Assembly: GCA_964006375.1 (NCBI GenBank)
Contig: OZ023267.1
Span: 13,307,846 to 13,371,845, forward strand
DNA from: Tillus elongatus
Taxonomy: Eukaryota > Arthropoda > Insecta > Coleoptera > Cleridae
Length of the DNA: 64,000 nucleotides
Direction of reading: 5' to 3'
Under the pieces are notes generated by a model. It was not told where the DNA came from, made no database searches, and saw only the letters and a list, made by a program, of their open reading frames with translations. The translations under genes were made by a program, and so were the position numbers. This document shows, one piece after another, positions 35,301 through 46,036 of this stretch (its first letter is position 1; each line of letters opens with the position of its first letter).

Positions 35301-37539
35301 TTCGGAATTGGCAAGAATTTATGACCCCCTGGGTTTTTTGTCTCCTGTTACCCTGTTGGCAAAATATCTTATGCAGTGCTTGTGGGAGCAAAAAGTGGGA
35401 TGGGATGATAAGCCCTCAAAGGATATTGTTGGTCAGTGGTCTCAGTATAAATCACAACTCAGTGCGCTAGCAGGTTTATCAATTCCCAGAGGCGTAAAAC
35501 ACGATAATATCATCAGTACAGAACTCCATGGGTTCTGTGATGCATCGGAGCGAGGGTATGCTGCAGTTGTTTACTTGAGACAAGTATCAGAGGAGGGTCA
35601 AGTTTGGATCAATTTTCTGTGTGCCAAGTCCAAGGTATCACCTTTAAAAAGAATATCGATTCCACGTCTCGAATTGTGTGGGTGTTTATTGTTGGCAAAG
35701 CTTCTGGAATTTGTGTGTCGGGTGTATGAAGGTCGTTTTGAGTTTAACTCTATGTATGCTTGGTCAGACTCTATGGTGGCACTTGCCTGGATAAAATCAT
35801 CTTCCAATAGGTGGAAGACCTTTATTGGGAATCGAGTAGCAAGCATACAAGAGAAGATTCCTCCAGAGTCATGGCATCACGTAAGTGGACAAGAAAACCC
35901 AGCTGATTGTGCATCGAGAGGCATGTTACCTTCTGGGTTTTGTGAGCATCCACTATGGTGGGCGGGACCCGCCTGGCTAAAATTGGCAAGAGAAAATTGG
36001 CCCAAGTCGTTGCGTTTTGAGCCGCCAGAAGAGTGCCTGGCGGAGCAACGAACTCTCCCCGTACTAGTTACTTTGGCAAATGAGGAGTGGCTCAGTAAAC
36101 TTTTGAATCGCTTTTCGCATCTACGGAAAATTCAGGGTGTTGTTGTATATTGTCAGCGGTTTGTGCGAAATTGTAGGGTGTCTCCATCTGACCGAACTAC
36201 TGCATCTCTGACAGCCACCGAATTACAGGAGGCGCTTCATATGCTTATCAAATGTGCTCAAGGTGAAGTATTTCAAAGGGAAATAGCATCCTTGGTTAAA
36301 GGTGAGAGGTGTGCGAGGGCAATAAATAAGTTAGCCCCCTTTCTGGATACAGAGGGTATCCTCAGGGTGGGCGGTCGCCTTCGTCAAGCTGATGTTCCAG
36401 TTGAAGTGAAACACCCTATATTGTTGCCCCGCTCACATCGTCTCACCGAGTTAATCATTGCACACACACACCATGTCAATCTTCATCCTGGTCCTCGCAC
36501 ATTGCTTCATTTGCTTTCGCAACAGTTTTGGATTTTGTCCCCTCGGAGAGCTATTCATCATGTTTTGTCAAGGTGCTATCGTTGCTTTCGAGTGAATCCT
36601 ACTCCCATGGCACCGATGATGTCTGATTTGCCAGTTGCCAGGGTTTCTCAGTTGAAGCCGTTTTCACACAGCGGAGTTGATTTTGCAGGTCCAGTTTTTG
36701 TGACACAGGGCAGATATCGAGGTGTCCGAAAGGTGAAAGCATATATTTGTTTGTTTGTGTGCATGGCAACGAAGGCCCTCCATTTGGAAGTAGTGTCTGA
36801 TCTTTCAGCTGAAGCCTTCTTGGCAGCTCTTCGGAGGTTTGTGGCTCGCAGAGGAAAATGTGACAATTTGTATAGCGATAGAGGTACCAACTTCGTCGGC
36901 TCAAATAAGCAGCTCTTAAACTATGCAAAGGGGGCAGCAGATGCTTGTACCATTAAGTGGCATTTCAACCCCCCATCAGCTCCGCATTTTGGAGGTCTGT
37001 GGGAGGCAGGAGTGCGCTCAGTCAAGACTCATTTGCGAAGGGTGATCGGTTTGCAAATTCTGACCTTTGAGGAAATGTCCACGTTGCTTGCTCAAGTGGA
37101 ATCAGTTTTGAATTCTCGACCATTGTGTAGTGCGAGTACTGATCCAAATGATCTGTTAGCCCTATCCCCAGGACATTTTCTTACAATGGAACCGTTAGGT
37201 GCTCCTCCTGATGCTGATTTGACTTTGTTAAGTATGAATCGCTTGTCACGCTGGCAGCTGGTGCAAAGGATCCACCAGGACTTTTGGCGCCGCAGGAAGA
37301 ACGAATACCTGCATACACTGCAGCAGCGTGGTAAGTGGGATACTGTGCAAACGTCCCCCCCGATCGGAGCTTTAGTTGTGATTAAAGATGAGACTTCGTC
37401 ACCTCTTGTTTGGAAGCTCGGACGCATTATGCAACTATACCCAGGCCGTGATGGTATAGCTCGGGTAGCTCAAGTTCGCACTAGTAGTGGCACTTTTGAT
37501 AGGCCTCTGACGAAGTTATGTCTGTTGCCATCGCAGTAA
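32323..37539 (+). CDS. BEL/Pao gag-pol polyprotein, 1738 aa, intact
   Basis: A single open frame from ATG in GAACAATGGAG. Gag: about residues 1-360 with MPKFDGNWKNWPTFYDLF near 165. Zinc knuckles: CAYCKEEHPMLKC near 365 and CFNCLSNSHASREC near 397. Aspartic protease: CRALLDCASEANFISQ near 487 (DCAS at the active site). Reverse transcriptase: TKLRVVFDASSKS near 771, AFTADIRQMYRQI, and YVDDVVSG near 898. RNase H: GFCDASERGYAAVVYLR near 1069. Integrase: HTH...H and CYRCF zinc site near 1379-1425, DDE residues in GVDFAGPV (1451), SDRGTNFVG (1519) and HFGGLWEAG (about 1553). It ends with the RVAQVRTSSGTFDRPLTKL tail usual in this clade. Order and length fit BEL/Pao. All catalytic motifs I can check are intact, so this may be an active copy; expression is unknown. 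Confidence 0.95.
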   Translation: MELIQLKNKRESVYRRVEAILHVAQQVKIDAVVDLDRLNRFEVRFEALNELVNLFDSLHLDIVSVVDRSELESEHEMQNKFDELQYSIKTIYRELRGYANKAAENQARSVFHGSSKSSRASSKSRCSVKSSNARSLSEKEVTNANAIMSTSNLNRHLRLPKIEMPKFDGNWKNWPTFYDLFKTMIHENESLSDIEKFQYLSASLVKDAAGLIKNLPLTGSNYGIAFKSLVSRYHNTRVLLTNYWQGIVQAPKANSESASSLRTLLSVFSENLEALKQFEHDMWDFTKFNMLLQKVDMSLKQKFELEFCESDIPSFSSLCRFLEKQCKAMETTALTSNYVTNRRQHVSATTARPASSFVTSTKLVCAYCKEEHPMLKCDGFLSLSSHKRYTFAKKNNLCFNCLSNSHASRECKSSSCRVCNKHHHTLLHFPKAPASGDESDSNKPPVEEPQGAEQLRVLASVVKREQSVLLATIMLLVRDKNGKVRRCRALLDCASEANFISQQCVEKLGLNTSSRSVMVQGLNQMSSLASQGTLKCRVESIYEPTKLELDMIVIPNICSKIPSAKIEQCHWQHIQNLELADSEFGIPGDIEILLGTDVYAHVVRPGIKRGPRGAPVAINTVFGWVLMGSVEQSKSHSVVNSLCTLVDLDHTLKQFWSLEQVPQGLVMSPEDKKCEEIFKKTQHRNSAGRYILNMPFREGTPCLGESFSVALRRFYSLEARLSRDPALHKSYSEFIRDYYESGHMSLVSDVAVEPSDAYYIPHHCVLRPHSLSTKLRVVFDASSKSTNGVSLNDTLLVGAKLQTDIATVLLKFRSNKIAFTADIRQMYRQILVVDNHRDYQRILWRFSKGEPVQKYRLNTVTYGVSSSPHMAIRTMMQLCDDEESSFPLAAKLVRSDLYVDDVVSGVDSLSEAFELQRQLIGLFAKGGFELKKWASNNSKLLSTVSADSQQPRSLDLNDPSVLKILGLQWCPIGDTFSFNVEPIDRPCTKRNLLSELARIYDPLGFLSPVTLLAKYLMQCLWEQKVGWDDKPSKDIVGQWSQYKSQLSALAGLSIPRGVKHDNIISTELHGFCDASERGYAAVVYLRQVSEEGQVWINFLCAKSKVSPLKRISIPRLELCGCLLLAKLLEFVCRVYEGRFEFNSMYAWSDSMVALAWIKSSSNRWKTFIGNRVASIQEKIPPESWHHVSGQENPADCASRGMLPSGFCEHPLWWAGPAWLKLARENWPKSLRFEPPEECLAEQRTLPVLVTLANEEWLSKLLNRFSHLRKIQGVVVYCQRFVRNCRVSPSDRTTASLTATELQEALHMLIKCAQGEVFQREIASLVKGERCARAINKLAPFLDTEGILRVGGRLRQADVPVEVKHPILLPRSHRLTELIIAHTHHVNLHPGPRTLLHLLSQQFWILSPRRAIHHVLSRCYRCFRVNPTPMAPMMSDLPVARVSQLKPFSHSGVDFAGPVFVTQGRYRGVRKVKAYICLFVCMATKALHLEVVSDLSAEAFLAALRRFVARRGKCDNLYSDRGTNFVGSNKQLLNYAKGAADACTIKWHFNPPSAPHFGGLWEAGVRSVKTHLRRVIGLQILTFEEMSTLLAQVESVLNSRPLCSASTDPNDLLALSPGHFLTMEPLGAPPDADLTLLSMNRLSRWQLVQRIHQDFWRRRKNEYLHTLQQRGKWDTVQTSPPIGALVVIKDETSSPLVWKLGRIMQLYPGRDGIARVAQVRTSSGTFDRPLTKLCLLPSQ

Positions 37540-37690
37540 TACGTCTGCCTTGAAATTTTTTTGTACAGTTAATTATAAATCCAATAGCTTCAGTTTTTTG
37601 TTTTTTGTGCTTATTGTAAATTTTTGTTTTGTTTGTTTATTTGAGAAACAATATAATTATGAAAATAAATCCTTATTTTGGTGGGCGGAA

Positions 37691-38113
37691 TGTTCATGCT
37701 CGTTGTTCTGTCACTTTTAAATTCAAATGTCGCGCGCTACACTGACATAGAGTAAGTGTTACTAATGGTTTCCGCCAGAAGACCAGAGAGGGGGAAGAAG
37801 AATGAGAGAAGGGAGAGACGCTTGCATCCCTCTGCCACTTGTTTTTGAGTCCTTGAAGAGGCAAGAGGTCTCGAGAAAGCGAATTGCTTTCAACCCCTTG
37901 AAGAGACACGAGGTCTCTAAATATCCATTTTGTTTGTGAGTCCTTTGGGAGACACGAGGTCCCTAGAGGTGTTGTGTGTGAATACAGAAAAACGAAGCTT
38001 ATGTTCCTGCATTATTGGAGAATAAAGGTAGGTAACTTTGCTTATTGTCAGTGCCCTATTTGTTCTGTTTTTTTTTGTTATTCATTATAAAATAAATACA
38101 CGTGGTATTTACA
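37691..38113 (+). repeat. 3' LTR of the BEL/Pao element
   Basis: Same length and, read line by line, the same sequence as the 5' LTR, including the nine-T run. The 71-codon minus-strand frame in each LTR is a by-product. Confidence 0.95.
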
Positions 38114-38118
38114 CTAGT

Positions 38119-38225
38119 CCTTCATTTTACTAAAATATTTTCGGAAAATCCATTTCAACAGACCCTCTTTCTGATGCTTTGGCAGTAGTCTTAGTAACCG
38201 ATATTAATGAAAAATAAATTAGTAG
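38119..38225 (+). repeat. Repeat D, right part after BEL/Pao
   Basis: CCTTCATTTTACTAAAATAT and CAGACCCTCTTTCTGATGC match the D copies near 49300 and 50190. Confidence 0.75.
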
Positions 38226-38330
38226 GCTGGGTCACCTTATTTGTCAATGTTGCTTGTTGATATTTTGACGTTTTACATTAAGTACTTTGTTTCGTTTGAT
38301 ATTTCCAAATTGTTTTTGAGTTGTTTGATT

Positions 38331-38740
38331 ATGGTTGAGTTTACTAATCAAGAGCATGCAAAAATGCATTTAATCTATGGAAAAGCCAATTACAACCATT
38401 ATGAAGCCTGCATACTCTATGCACGTAGATATCCTAATCGAATACTACCTAACCCAAGGTCGTTCTAGTATGCACCTATGAGGCTATGTGAAACTGGAAC
38501 ACTCAATAAATCCACTTATTTCGGAGGAGCAAATCAAACGACGAGAACTCCAGAAGTCGAAGAAGCAGTCATGAATGAAGTGGAAAATGACCCCGCTCCG
38601 AGTACAAGAAAAATTGCATCCACATTAAATATTTCATTTATGCTTGTCTGGAGAATGTTGGTAGATAACTTAAGAGCAGGATTCGAAAGTGGTAGTTGTA
38701 TAAATCTCCGTGTGGGGGGCTACTGTATCATTACTTGAAT
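38331..38740 (+). pseudogene. Tc1/Tc3-like transposase, N-terminal fragment
   Basis: MVEFTNQEHAKMHLIYGKAN, RRYPNRILPNPRSF, a stop, then RLCETGTLNKSTYFGG, TPEVEEAVMNEVENDPAPST and RKIASTLNISFMLVWRML: the paired helix-turn-helix DNA-binding half of a Tc1/mariner-superfamily transposase. The catalytic domain is absent after about 38680. No TIR identified. Confidence 0.7.
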
Positions 38741-38997
38741 ATTTTAAAATTATTAGCATGGCGCAGAACCATGAGAGATAACGTGCTTATTTAATAGGTA
38801 TTAACTCCAATCGCCTAATAACAAAGGTTACAGAATAATAAAGCAATTTACATTATTTGTATCCTAGGTTGCTATGTGACGCATAAATTACTTAGCAACG
38901 CGAGCTGTAACTTAGTAACCTATATTCCTTTTACCGGTTTACAAAGATCCATATTATATTCATTGATTGTTGTTGCTCTTACTTGTTGAAACTAGTC
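38741..38997. other. No recognised gene
   Basis: AT-rich, unassigned. Confidence 0.5.
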
Positions 38998-39001
38998 CAT
39001 A

Positions 39002-39172
39002 CTACATACAGACTTGGAGACTACGTCACAGAAACGTTGAAGAACATCCTAGAACTTCCAGAATTCATAAGGACCACTTGCTTCAGTTAGCTCACGCGCT
39101 GGCTACGCCCTTCACCTACAAGAACGAAAACCAACAGTGAAGCCAGAGAAGTAGTCTCCAAGTCTGTATGTA
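39002..39172. mobile_element. MITE of about 171 bp with 21-bp TIRs
   Basis: ACATACAGACTTGGAGACTAC at the left and GTAGTCTCCAAGTCTGTATGT at the right are perfect inverses. The flanks TCCATACT and TCCATATT are similar direct repeats. No coding capacity. Confidence 0.75.
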
Positions 39173-39461
39173 ATCCATATTATAATTCATGTCGTTCAGA
39201 TTTTATTTTTGATTGGGGAAAAACTCAACATTTTGTAAACCAAAATGCTTAAAATTTGCAACAGAGGTTTATTTATTTGATTTCTACCTACATGTAAAGC
39301 CTCATTCCAGTTACTTTAATACTTTCAAAAATATAGCATATTCAAAAATATTTGTTTATATATTTTTTTGGCAAAAACATATTCGTTATAGTTGATTTAT
39401 GAACTCGTCCAAATGAAGACATGCGCCAAGTTTATATAAAAATTCAAACCGGCCTTGGATA
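39173..39461. other. AT-rich, no recognised gene
   Basis: Nothing assignable. Confidence 0.5.
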
Positions 39462-39570
39462 TGGGTACTAGGGGCCCTAATTCACGCTCATTTGAAAAAA
39501 AAAAATCCGAAAGTCTGTCCGTCGTCACCTCTCTATTAGTGAATTTTCTTAATGAAAATTTACTAAAAAC
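39462..39570 (-). repeat. Repeat A copy, minus orientation
   Basis: GGGCCCTAATTCACGCTCAT, CACCTCTCTATTAGTG, AATTTTCTTAATGAAAATTT; the hairpin end lies on the right. Confidence 0.75.
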
Positions 39571-39591
39571 GCAAGGTTTAGTAAATCAGAT

Positions 39592-39789
39592 CTTCGGAGG
39601 GGGCGTAAAGCCGTCGGTCCCGTGTCCATGCGATGTTGGGCACGTTAAAGATCCCTACCCTCCTTACAGAAAGGAAGGGGTTCGGCAAAATTTCCAGGAT
39701 AGTGAGGTGAAACTGCTCCCTGGCGTCGGTGATTGGCCATAGTCGCGGAAATAGGCCGACGTTAAAGAAACAAAACACACAAAACACAC
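39592..39789 (+). mobile_element. SINE-like retroposon, 198 bp
   Basis: Flanked by the perfect 12-bp repeat AGTAAATCAGAT (39580-39591, 39790-39801). GC-rich body (GGGGGCGTAAAGCCGTCGGT, GGGCACGTTAAAGATCCC) and an A-rich 3' end (AAAGAAACAAAACACACAAA). No clear A/B boxes, so the origin (SINE or truncated LINE) is open. Confidence 0.7.
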
Positions 39790-39801
39790 AGTAAATCAGA
39801 T

Positions 39802-40424
39802 ACATCTGATATATCAACCAGCCGTAAAATCAAATAGAATCTTGAAATCCAGGCCCATAATTAGGTGGGGCCGAAGCTAAGATATAATTAACTGGTATTT
39901 CACCAAGCTCTCTTGCTAACAATAATATCATAACTAATAATAAAAACAAGTGAATGTTGAACATTAGTAAACAATTAATATTTAATATCGTGATACGTCT
40001 AAAATTGTTTACTGCAATGAACAGAACGATTACCGAGATAATTGTCTAGACTTAGTATGAATTCCATAATTCTTTAACCAACTTTTTATTTATCCGGTTC
40101 TGTCTCCTTGTAGGATCAGTTAAGTTTCGCTTATTTGTAAATATAATTACCGCCCACCAAACATAACTGAATAGATAAGAGTTATGTCATTGGACAAGCT
40201 GCTTCATGTTTGGTGAAGGTGTAAGTAAATTCTCATTGTGGTAACAAGTATTTACATCTCTCAACAGTGAGCTGCTAAAACATGAAAATGTGCTTAAGTT
40301 TTTCAAGAATTTATTTTTAAGGCATGGTAAACGCTTCTTTATAAACGAAATTTTCTTTCTGAAAATTCAAAAGTAAAAGTATTACTAGAGGGTCATTTCA
40401 GTAAGGATGTCGTCGTATGTTTTT
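39802..40424. other. AT-rich, no recognised gene
   Basis: Nothing assignable. Confidence 0.5.
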
Positions 40425-40725
40425 ATTAGTTTCGTTACGAAAATTCACTAATAGAGAAGTAACGATGGTAAGGCTTTCGGAAAATTGATTCAAATGAGCG
40501 AGAATAAGGCCCTTAGAAGCCAAATCCAAGGTTCCTTTGAATTTTTAATATGGTGTATGTATGGATCCGAGCGATAACCCAAAAAATACTCGACTAATTT
40601 GAACGAAACTTGGCCACATAACTTTATGGTATTAAGACCGCGCACGAGTTCGTAAATCAGCTATAACGGACATCTTTTCCCTCCAAAAAAAAAACAGAAA
40701 AATATTTTTGAAAAAGCTATATTTT
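40425..40725 (+). repeat. Repeat A copy with a D-like continuation
   Basis: GAAAATTCACTAATAGAGAAG, CAAATGAGCGAGAATAAGGC, then GATAACCCAAAAAATACTCG, the A-to-D order also seen at 48627-49340. Confidence 0.65.
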
Positions 40726-40734
40726 TGAAAGCAT

Positions 40735-43008
40735 TAGAGCGTACATTCCGAGGGCATGGAGACTGGCCAGGGTTGTATTCATTCCTAAACCTGGGCGTCC
40801 AACAGACGAGGTAAAGTCCCTGAGGCCAACAAATCTCATGTCCTTCTTGCTAAAAACAGTGGAAAAACTGCTCGACCGGCACATTAGGGGCGGTGTACTG
40901 GGAGCATATCCCATACAATGCGGACAATATGCACACAGAGCAGGATTCTCAACAGAAACAGCACTGTGCCAACTGGTTCTGAAACTGGAGAATACGCTGG
41001 AGAACAGGGAGGTGGCGCTGGGGGCGTTCCTAGACATAGAGGGGGCCTTCAGCAACACCTCATTCGGATCGGTTCTGGGAGTTGTCAGGGAGCCTGGAAT
41101 AGAGGAGACCTGCTGCACGTGGATCGGTTCCATGCTCAGGGACAGGGCGGTGTTCACCTCACTCGCGGGAGGGACTCTGCTGGCGGGGGTCGCGGCGGGG
41201 TGTCCGCGTTCTGTCTCCCTTGCTCTGGTGCCTAATCGTGGACGGGCTGCTGGGGAGGCTCTCTGGAGGGGGGGGTATGAGGTACAGGGCCATGCGGACG
41301 ACATTGTCACCATAGTCCGAGGAAAGGTCACACAGTCAGTGTGGGAGCGCATGCAGACTGCACTAAAAGTGGTGGAAGGGTGGACGTTTGATCAAGGGCT
41401 CGGCGTGAGCCCCGAGAAAGCAACCGTCGTGCCGTTTACGAGGAGGAGGAAGTGCGACAGCCACAGAACTCTCACTCTATACGGTAGGAGCATTAAAATG
41501 GCCAGGGAGGTAAAATATCTTGGGGTCGTATTGGACTCTAAGCTAACCTGGAATGGTCACATTGGAAAAATACTGCGTAAGGCAGGCATGACCTTAGCCG
41601 TCACTAGGCGGCTATATGGAAAAACGTGGGGACTAAGACCTAGTATGTCCCACTGGCTGTACACAAGGGTGGTCAGACCATCGTTAACATACGCGGCACT
41701 GGTCTGGTGGCCTAAGGTGACACAATCCAGTGCCAAACAAAAACTAGGCAAGATCCAAAGGATGGCTTGCCTAGGCTTCACAGGGGCCATGTCTTCAACC
41801 CCAACAGCCGCCATGGAGGTGCTACTGGATCTGCCCCCCCTAACAATTAGTTATTATGGGGGAGGCCAGGCTAGAACTATACGGACTAGCCTGCAATGGC
41901 AGACTGAAGATCAACCTGGGCTTCAGGGGCCACTGCAAAATTCAGGAGATCTTGAAGGAGCCCATGCTTGAAATGAGGTCAGACTTCGCGAGCCCGCGAA
42001 TCTGCAGGGAAAGCAACTTTACAGTGGAAATCCCCGACCGCGAGGCATGGCGGGAGGAGACGCCGTGCATACCACGGGACGCGCTCGTCTGGTTCACGGA
42101 CGGATCTGGCGGGGATCGTGGGACGGGGGCAGGTGTTTACTCGGAAGGACCGAGGGTAAGTCATAGTATTTCCCTCGGAGCCCATGCAACGGTGTTTCAG
42201 GCCGAAATGTACGCCATCCTGCACTGTGTGCGGGAGAACAAGAGGAGGGGCTACATCAACAAGCGGATTCTCATAGCCACAGACAGCCAGGCAGCCCTTA
42301 AGGCACTAAGTATCCCACGGGTAAATTCCTGGCTGGTGGTGAGTGCCGAGACGAGACACCTAGCTGGGCACAATCAGGTCACCCCCATCTAGGTGCCGGG
42401 TAACTCAGGGGCAAAGACAATGAAGAAGCTGACAGTCTCGCGAAGAGAGGGTCAGCAGAACCATTTATGGGACCAGTACCGGCTCTGGGCGCGACAAAGA
42501 GCACTGCCAGGGGAGCCATTAAGTCCTGGGTCAGAAACCAACACAAGGTGTACTGGGCAGACTATCCAGGGCTCAGACATGGGAAGTCAATAATTGACGA
42601 ACCCAGTTAAAAGAGAGATGTGGAGCTGCTAAATATTAGCAGAGGACATCTCAGAAACATATCAGGTCTCTTGACGGGACACATGGCAGTCAAGAAGCAC
42701 CTGCATAAAATGGGGCGATTCGAAAGGGACCTCGCATGCAGACTCTGCGGTGAGGGGGAGGAATCAGCCCAGCACATCTTGTGCGAGTGTAAAGCTCTAG
42801 ACCGCAGAAAACAACTGATCTACGGACAGTCTAGACCGGAGACAGAGCAATATAAAACTTCACCCTACCAATCGCTGTGCAGACTAGTTCAAGGCACAGT
42901 GATTTTAGAGTGGGTGGAGTAAAACGATTAAGCGCATGCACAATAAGCCAAAGGTTCCAGTGCTATCGGAGTGGCGAGGTCGCGGACGAGCCCTGAGAGA
43001 GAGAAAAA
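40735..43008 (+). mobile_element. LOA/I-like non-LTR copy 2, 5'-truncated
   Basis: RT through RNase H and zinc knuckle, 3' end GAGCCCTGAGAGAGAGAAAAAAA. About 2.27 kb, GC-richer than its surroundings. No target duplication found. Confidence 0.88.
40738..42922 (+). pseudogene. LOA/I-like RT-RNase H polyprotein, frame-broken
   Basis: RT: RVVFIPKPGRPTDEVKSLRP, MSFLLKTVEKLLDRHI, AFLDIEGAFSNTSFGSVLG, then a frameshift near 41205 and HADDIVTIVRG (YADD box as HADD), VKYLGVVLDSKLTWNGHIGK. RNase H: WFTDGSGGDRGTGAGVYSEG, FQAEMYAILHCVRENKRRG and ATDSQAALKAL, so the catalytic Asp-Glu-Asp set is readable. A stop follows at TPI(stop)VPG (42390) and a shift breaks the GHSGVKGNEEAD part. Ends with CRLCGEGEESAQHILCEC. 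Confidence 0.85.
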
Positions 43009-44174
43009 AAGGTTTGGAGAATGGGAAGCATTTTTGAATTGCATTTTAAGATGTGATAAAACGTGGGTACATCATTAAACGCCCGGGTTAAAACCGAAAT
43101 GAACCAATATAGCGTGGCGGGGGGAAGATGACGCAGCTCCAGTGAACGCCAAAATGCGGCTGTCAGCTGGTAGTTTTTGCGATTATGCTTTTTGACCGGC
43201 GTGGCGTTTTGCCCTATCAATGCGGGATACTACCACAGCAAAAGTGCCACAGCGAACTTTTTCGTGAGGTTAGACTTGGGTATCGTCGCAAAGGACGTGA
43301 CCAACTGTTGCGAGAAGCGATTCTCCTTCGTGGCAGCGCTCACATGCCAAACATTGGACCAAACGCATTGAACACAACTAGAACACCCTCTCCACACTTT
43401 TGACACATCGCCCTGCGATTTCCATTCTTTGGGTCACTCAAAGAGGCGTTGGGAACCAAACGATTCGCTGACGACGACGAGGTAAAGCGCCTGTTGTATT
43501 TCTTCATTCTACGGCGACAGTATTACAAAACTTCCGGTAGGCTGTAAAAAATGCATTTCCAAAGGAGCTTACATAGAAAGTAATATGTGCTTGCAATTTG
43601 TGTAGCAAAGAGAATTTTTTGTTGTTGAAAATCTCGTTTATATTTGATATGACCTGGTAGGTGTAAGTTGCTTATGTTTGTAATCTATATTCTCTCCTGT
43701 ATCGATGTGCTGGTCAATAAAAAAGCGCTCTGTAAATCATCATCAGAATGCCAATAGGTAAGCGACAGCTATATTATCTGTAATTGAGTGCTGGTTCGAA
43801 CAGATATATTGCACTGGAAAGGAAAATGGGACTGAAAGCTGTCTGTGTATGTGTGTGGAAATGTCTAATTACTTTTTATCCCACGGCCAGAAACCTAGCT
43901 GTCCATAAATGGAAAACGTCGATCAACGAACGGCAAAACAAGCACACAGGTGCGCCACAACAACAAACCCATACTGGCTGGCGGGTATTGAGAAAGCGGA
44001 ATAATAAGATTTAATTAAAATCAACAGCATACGAAATTGTTTCTGCAAAGATCAAAACAAATCCAACAACAAACATTTACGATTCTGTTTTTAAATGTAA
44101 AACTTCTACGTAAGAGACATAATTTAAAAGGATTCATCCGAAAATAGCACACAACATATTCCAAACTTGACACA
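43009..44174. other. No recognised gene; moderately GC-rich
   Basis: The frame at 43185-43403 (REVRLGYRRKGRDQLLREAI) looks unlike simple AT-rich noise, but I cannot assign it. Confidence 0.4.
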
Positions 44175-44182
44175 CTTCGAAT

Positions 44183-44689
44183 TAGTGATGTGTTGTTATT
44201 CAACTATCTGTTATTTTTCAACTGTTATTTTGAAATAACTTTAACAGGGTGTTATCCCATCAAGAAAATAACAGGTACAACATTTCAACAGTTACTTGAA
44301 CGTTGGCTTGTCTAACCACTGAGCCTCAATATAACAGAATAACAGGGTTGACACGTTATTCTGTTCATCTGTTGAAAATCTACTATTATTTTAATCTGTT
44401 GTGGATACGGCTGCTAAGTTGCATAGAGCGTGACAAATGTTAAAGTGACAAGTCTACCACCCCCTCAATACCTTACAGTAAATATTAGTTACAAAATATA
44501 ATTACAGGATCATATTACTTATCACTACTGTCCCTCATGTTTGACTTATGTTAGGACTAATGAAATAATTGCGAGAATTTAAATTTAGGGCTTATTACAT
44601 ACAAAGATTAACAAAAATATGAGTACCAGGTACATACGAAAAATATGTTTTATAATTTATAACTACCTACATTTTCCTAACTAAGAAAT

Positions 44690-44777
<88 letters not shown>

Positions 44778-45202
44778 ATGTGTGTGTGTGTATATATGCA
44801 AACAATAATGATTAATTATTGTCAAAAAAAAATTTATGCATTCAAAGCAGGGTCATCTTTATTTTTCTTATTCTTTGTTTTCGACATCCACATCTGGCAA
44901 ACATGTGATGCATATCTGACACACCACTGACCAGCATAACTCTTAATCTTTTTGTCATAATATCAGAATTCACAATCCGAAATCCGAAGACCCTAGGCGC
45001 CTGAGGCCTGAAGGTAGGTACCTGTTATTTGAGTATTTGGTATAATAACATATAACAGAAAGAGGAGAGACGCTATCGACTATCGATCGACTACCCAGTT
45101 GAAAAGCAGATAAATAACAGACCTGTTATTTTCAACTGTTATTTTTAAATAACAGTAACCGCTTCAACTGTTATTAGAAAATAACTGTTTTGCCCATCAC
45201 AA
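44183..45202. mobile_element. hAT-like non-autonomous element, 1020 bp, 8-bp target duplication
   Basis: Ends TAGTGATG and CATCACAA, flanked by perfect CTTCGAAT at 44175-44182 and 45203-45210. Many subterminal TAACAG/CTGTTA motifs near both ends, inverted relative to each other (CTGTTATTTTCAACTGTTA). The interior holds a (TA)n array and no ORF. The T(A/T)GTGATG tip, 8-bp duplication and subterminal repeats are hAT traits. Confidence 0.8.
44692..44775. repeat. (TA)n microsatellite inside the hAT-like element
   Basis: Pure TA repeat followed by a short (TG)n. Confidence 0.98.
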
Positions 45203-45210
45203 CTTCGAAT

Positions 45211-45559
45211 TTTGACGCTACAACCGAATCTTAGTTTGATGGTAATATATGAGTTAAATTTTGGAAAAATAGATTGACGAGTTTTAGAGATATAGCATTT
45301 TCGACCATCGGACAACTTGATTCTCAGAATTAGTCAACGAACTTAGTTTCCGGAAAGAATTTTGGAATGTAATGAAAAAACCGGATGCCCTATGTGACGT
45401 AGAAGCTTGGCAAATCATGTGTATACAGGGTGAGTAATTATTGGGTCGTAGAGTAAGTGCAAGTTATTTGGTCCAAAATATGGTGATTGGACCAAACATG
45501 CCTCAATAAAATGTTGATGTGGAAAAAGATACAGGGTGTTAAAGGTGACATGTTTTTTC
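45211..45559. other. AT-rich, no recognised gene
   Basis: Nothing assignable besides a few A/D-like words. Confidence 0.5.
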
Positions 45560-45702
<143 letters not shown>

Positions 45703-46036
45703 TAAAACACACTTATGGAATAAAATTCATTATTCAGGAAACAATTGTTTTTGTGGAAAACGCTCGTGAAGTTTCATTTGTCGAACCTTATCTTATAATC
45801 ATAGTTAAAAAATTAAACTCCCACCACTTTATCCTCTTTTTTTTAAATAGCAACCATACATTTTTTCATCACAATTCGATGGATCACATTTTTCTGAAGG
45901 CGGAGATACCCCATATGTATGGTCTAATATTACAGTTTTCAATACAGGGTGGAAATTTAATACCGGAATATTAAAACTAAACGGTTTACCCTGAAATTCA
46001 AATTTCGAAAATAAACTTAATAAAAACGCCCCTTTC

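Larger units (their letters stand above)
31648..38113 (+). mobile_element. Complete BEL/Pao LTR retrotransposon (6.47 kb)
   Basis: Two 423-bp LTRs (TG...CA), 5-bp duplication CTAGT at 31643-31647 and 38114-38118, primer-binding-like site after the 5' LTR, one gag-pol frame, purine-rich GGTGGGCGGAA before the 3' LTR. No env-like frame. By eye the two LTRs show no difference, so the insertion is recent. Confidence 0.95.

Noticed and set aside
32323..37539. Possible retrovirus-like (env-bearing) element
   Set aside because: No env-like frame between the end of pol and the 3' LTR (about 150 bp); organisation is that of a BEL/Pao retrotransposon.
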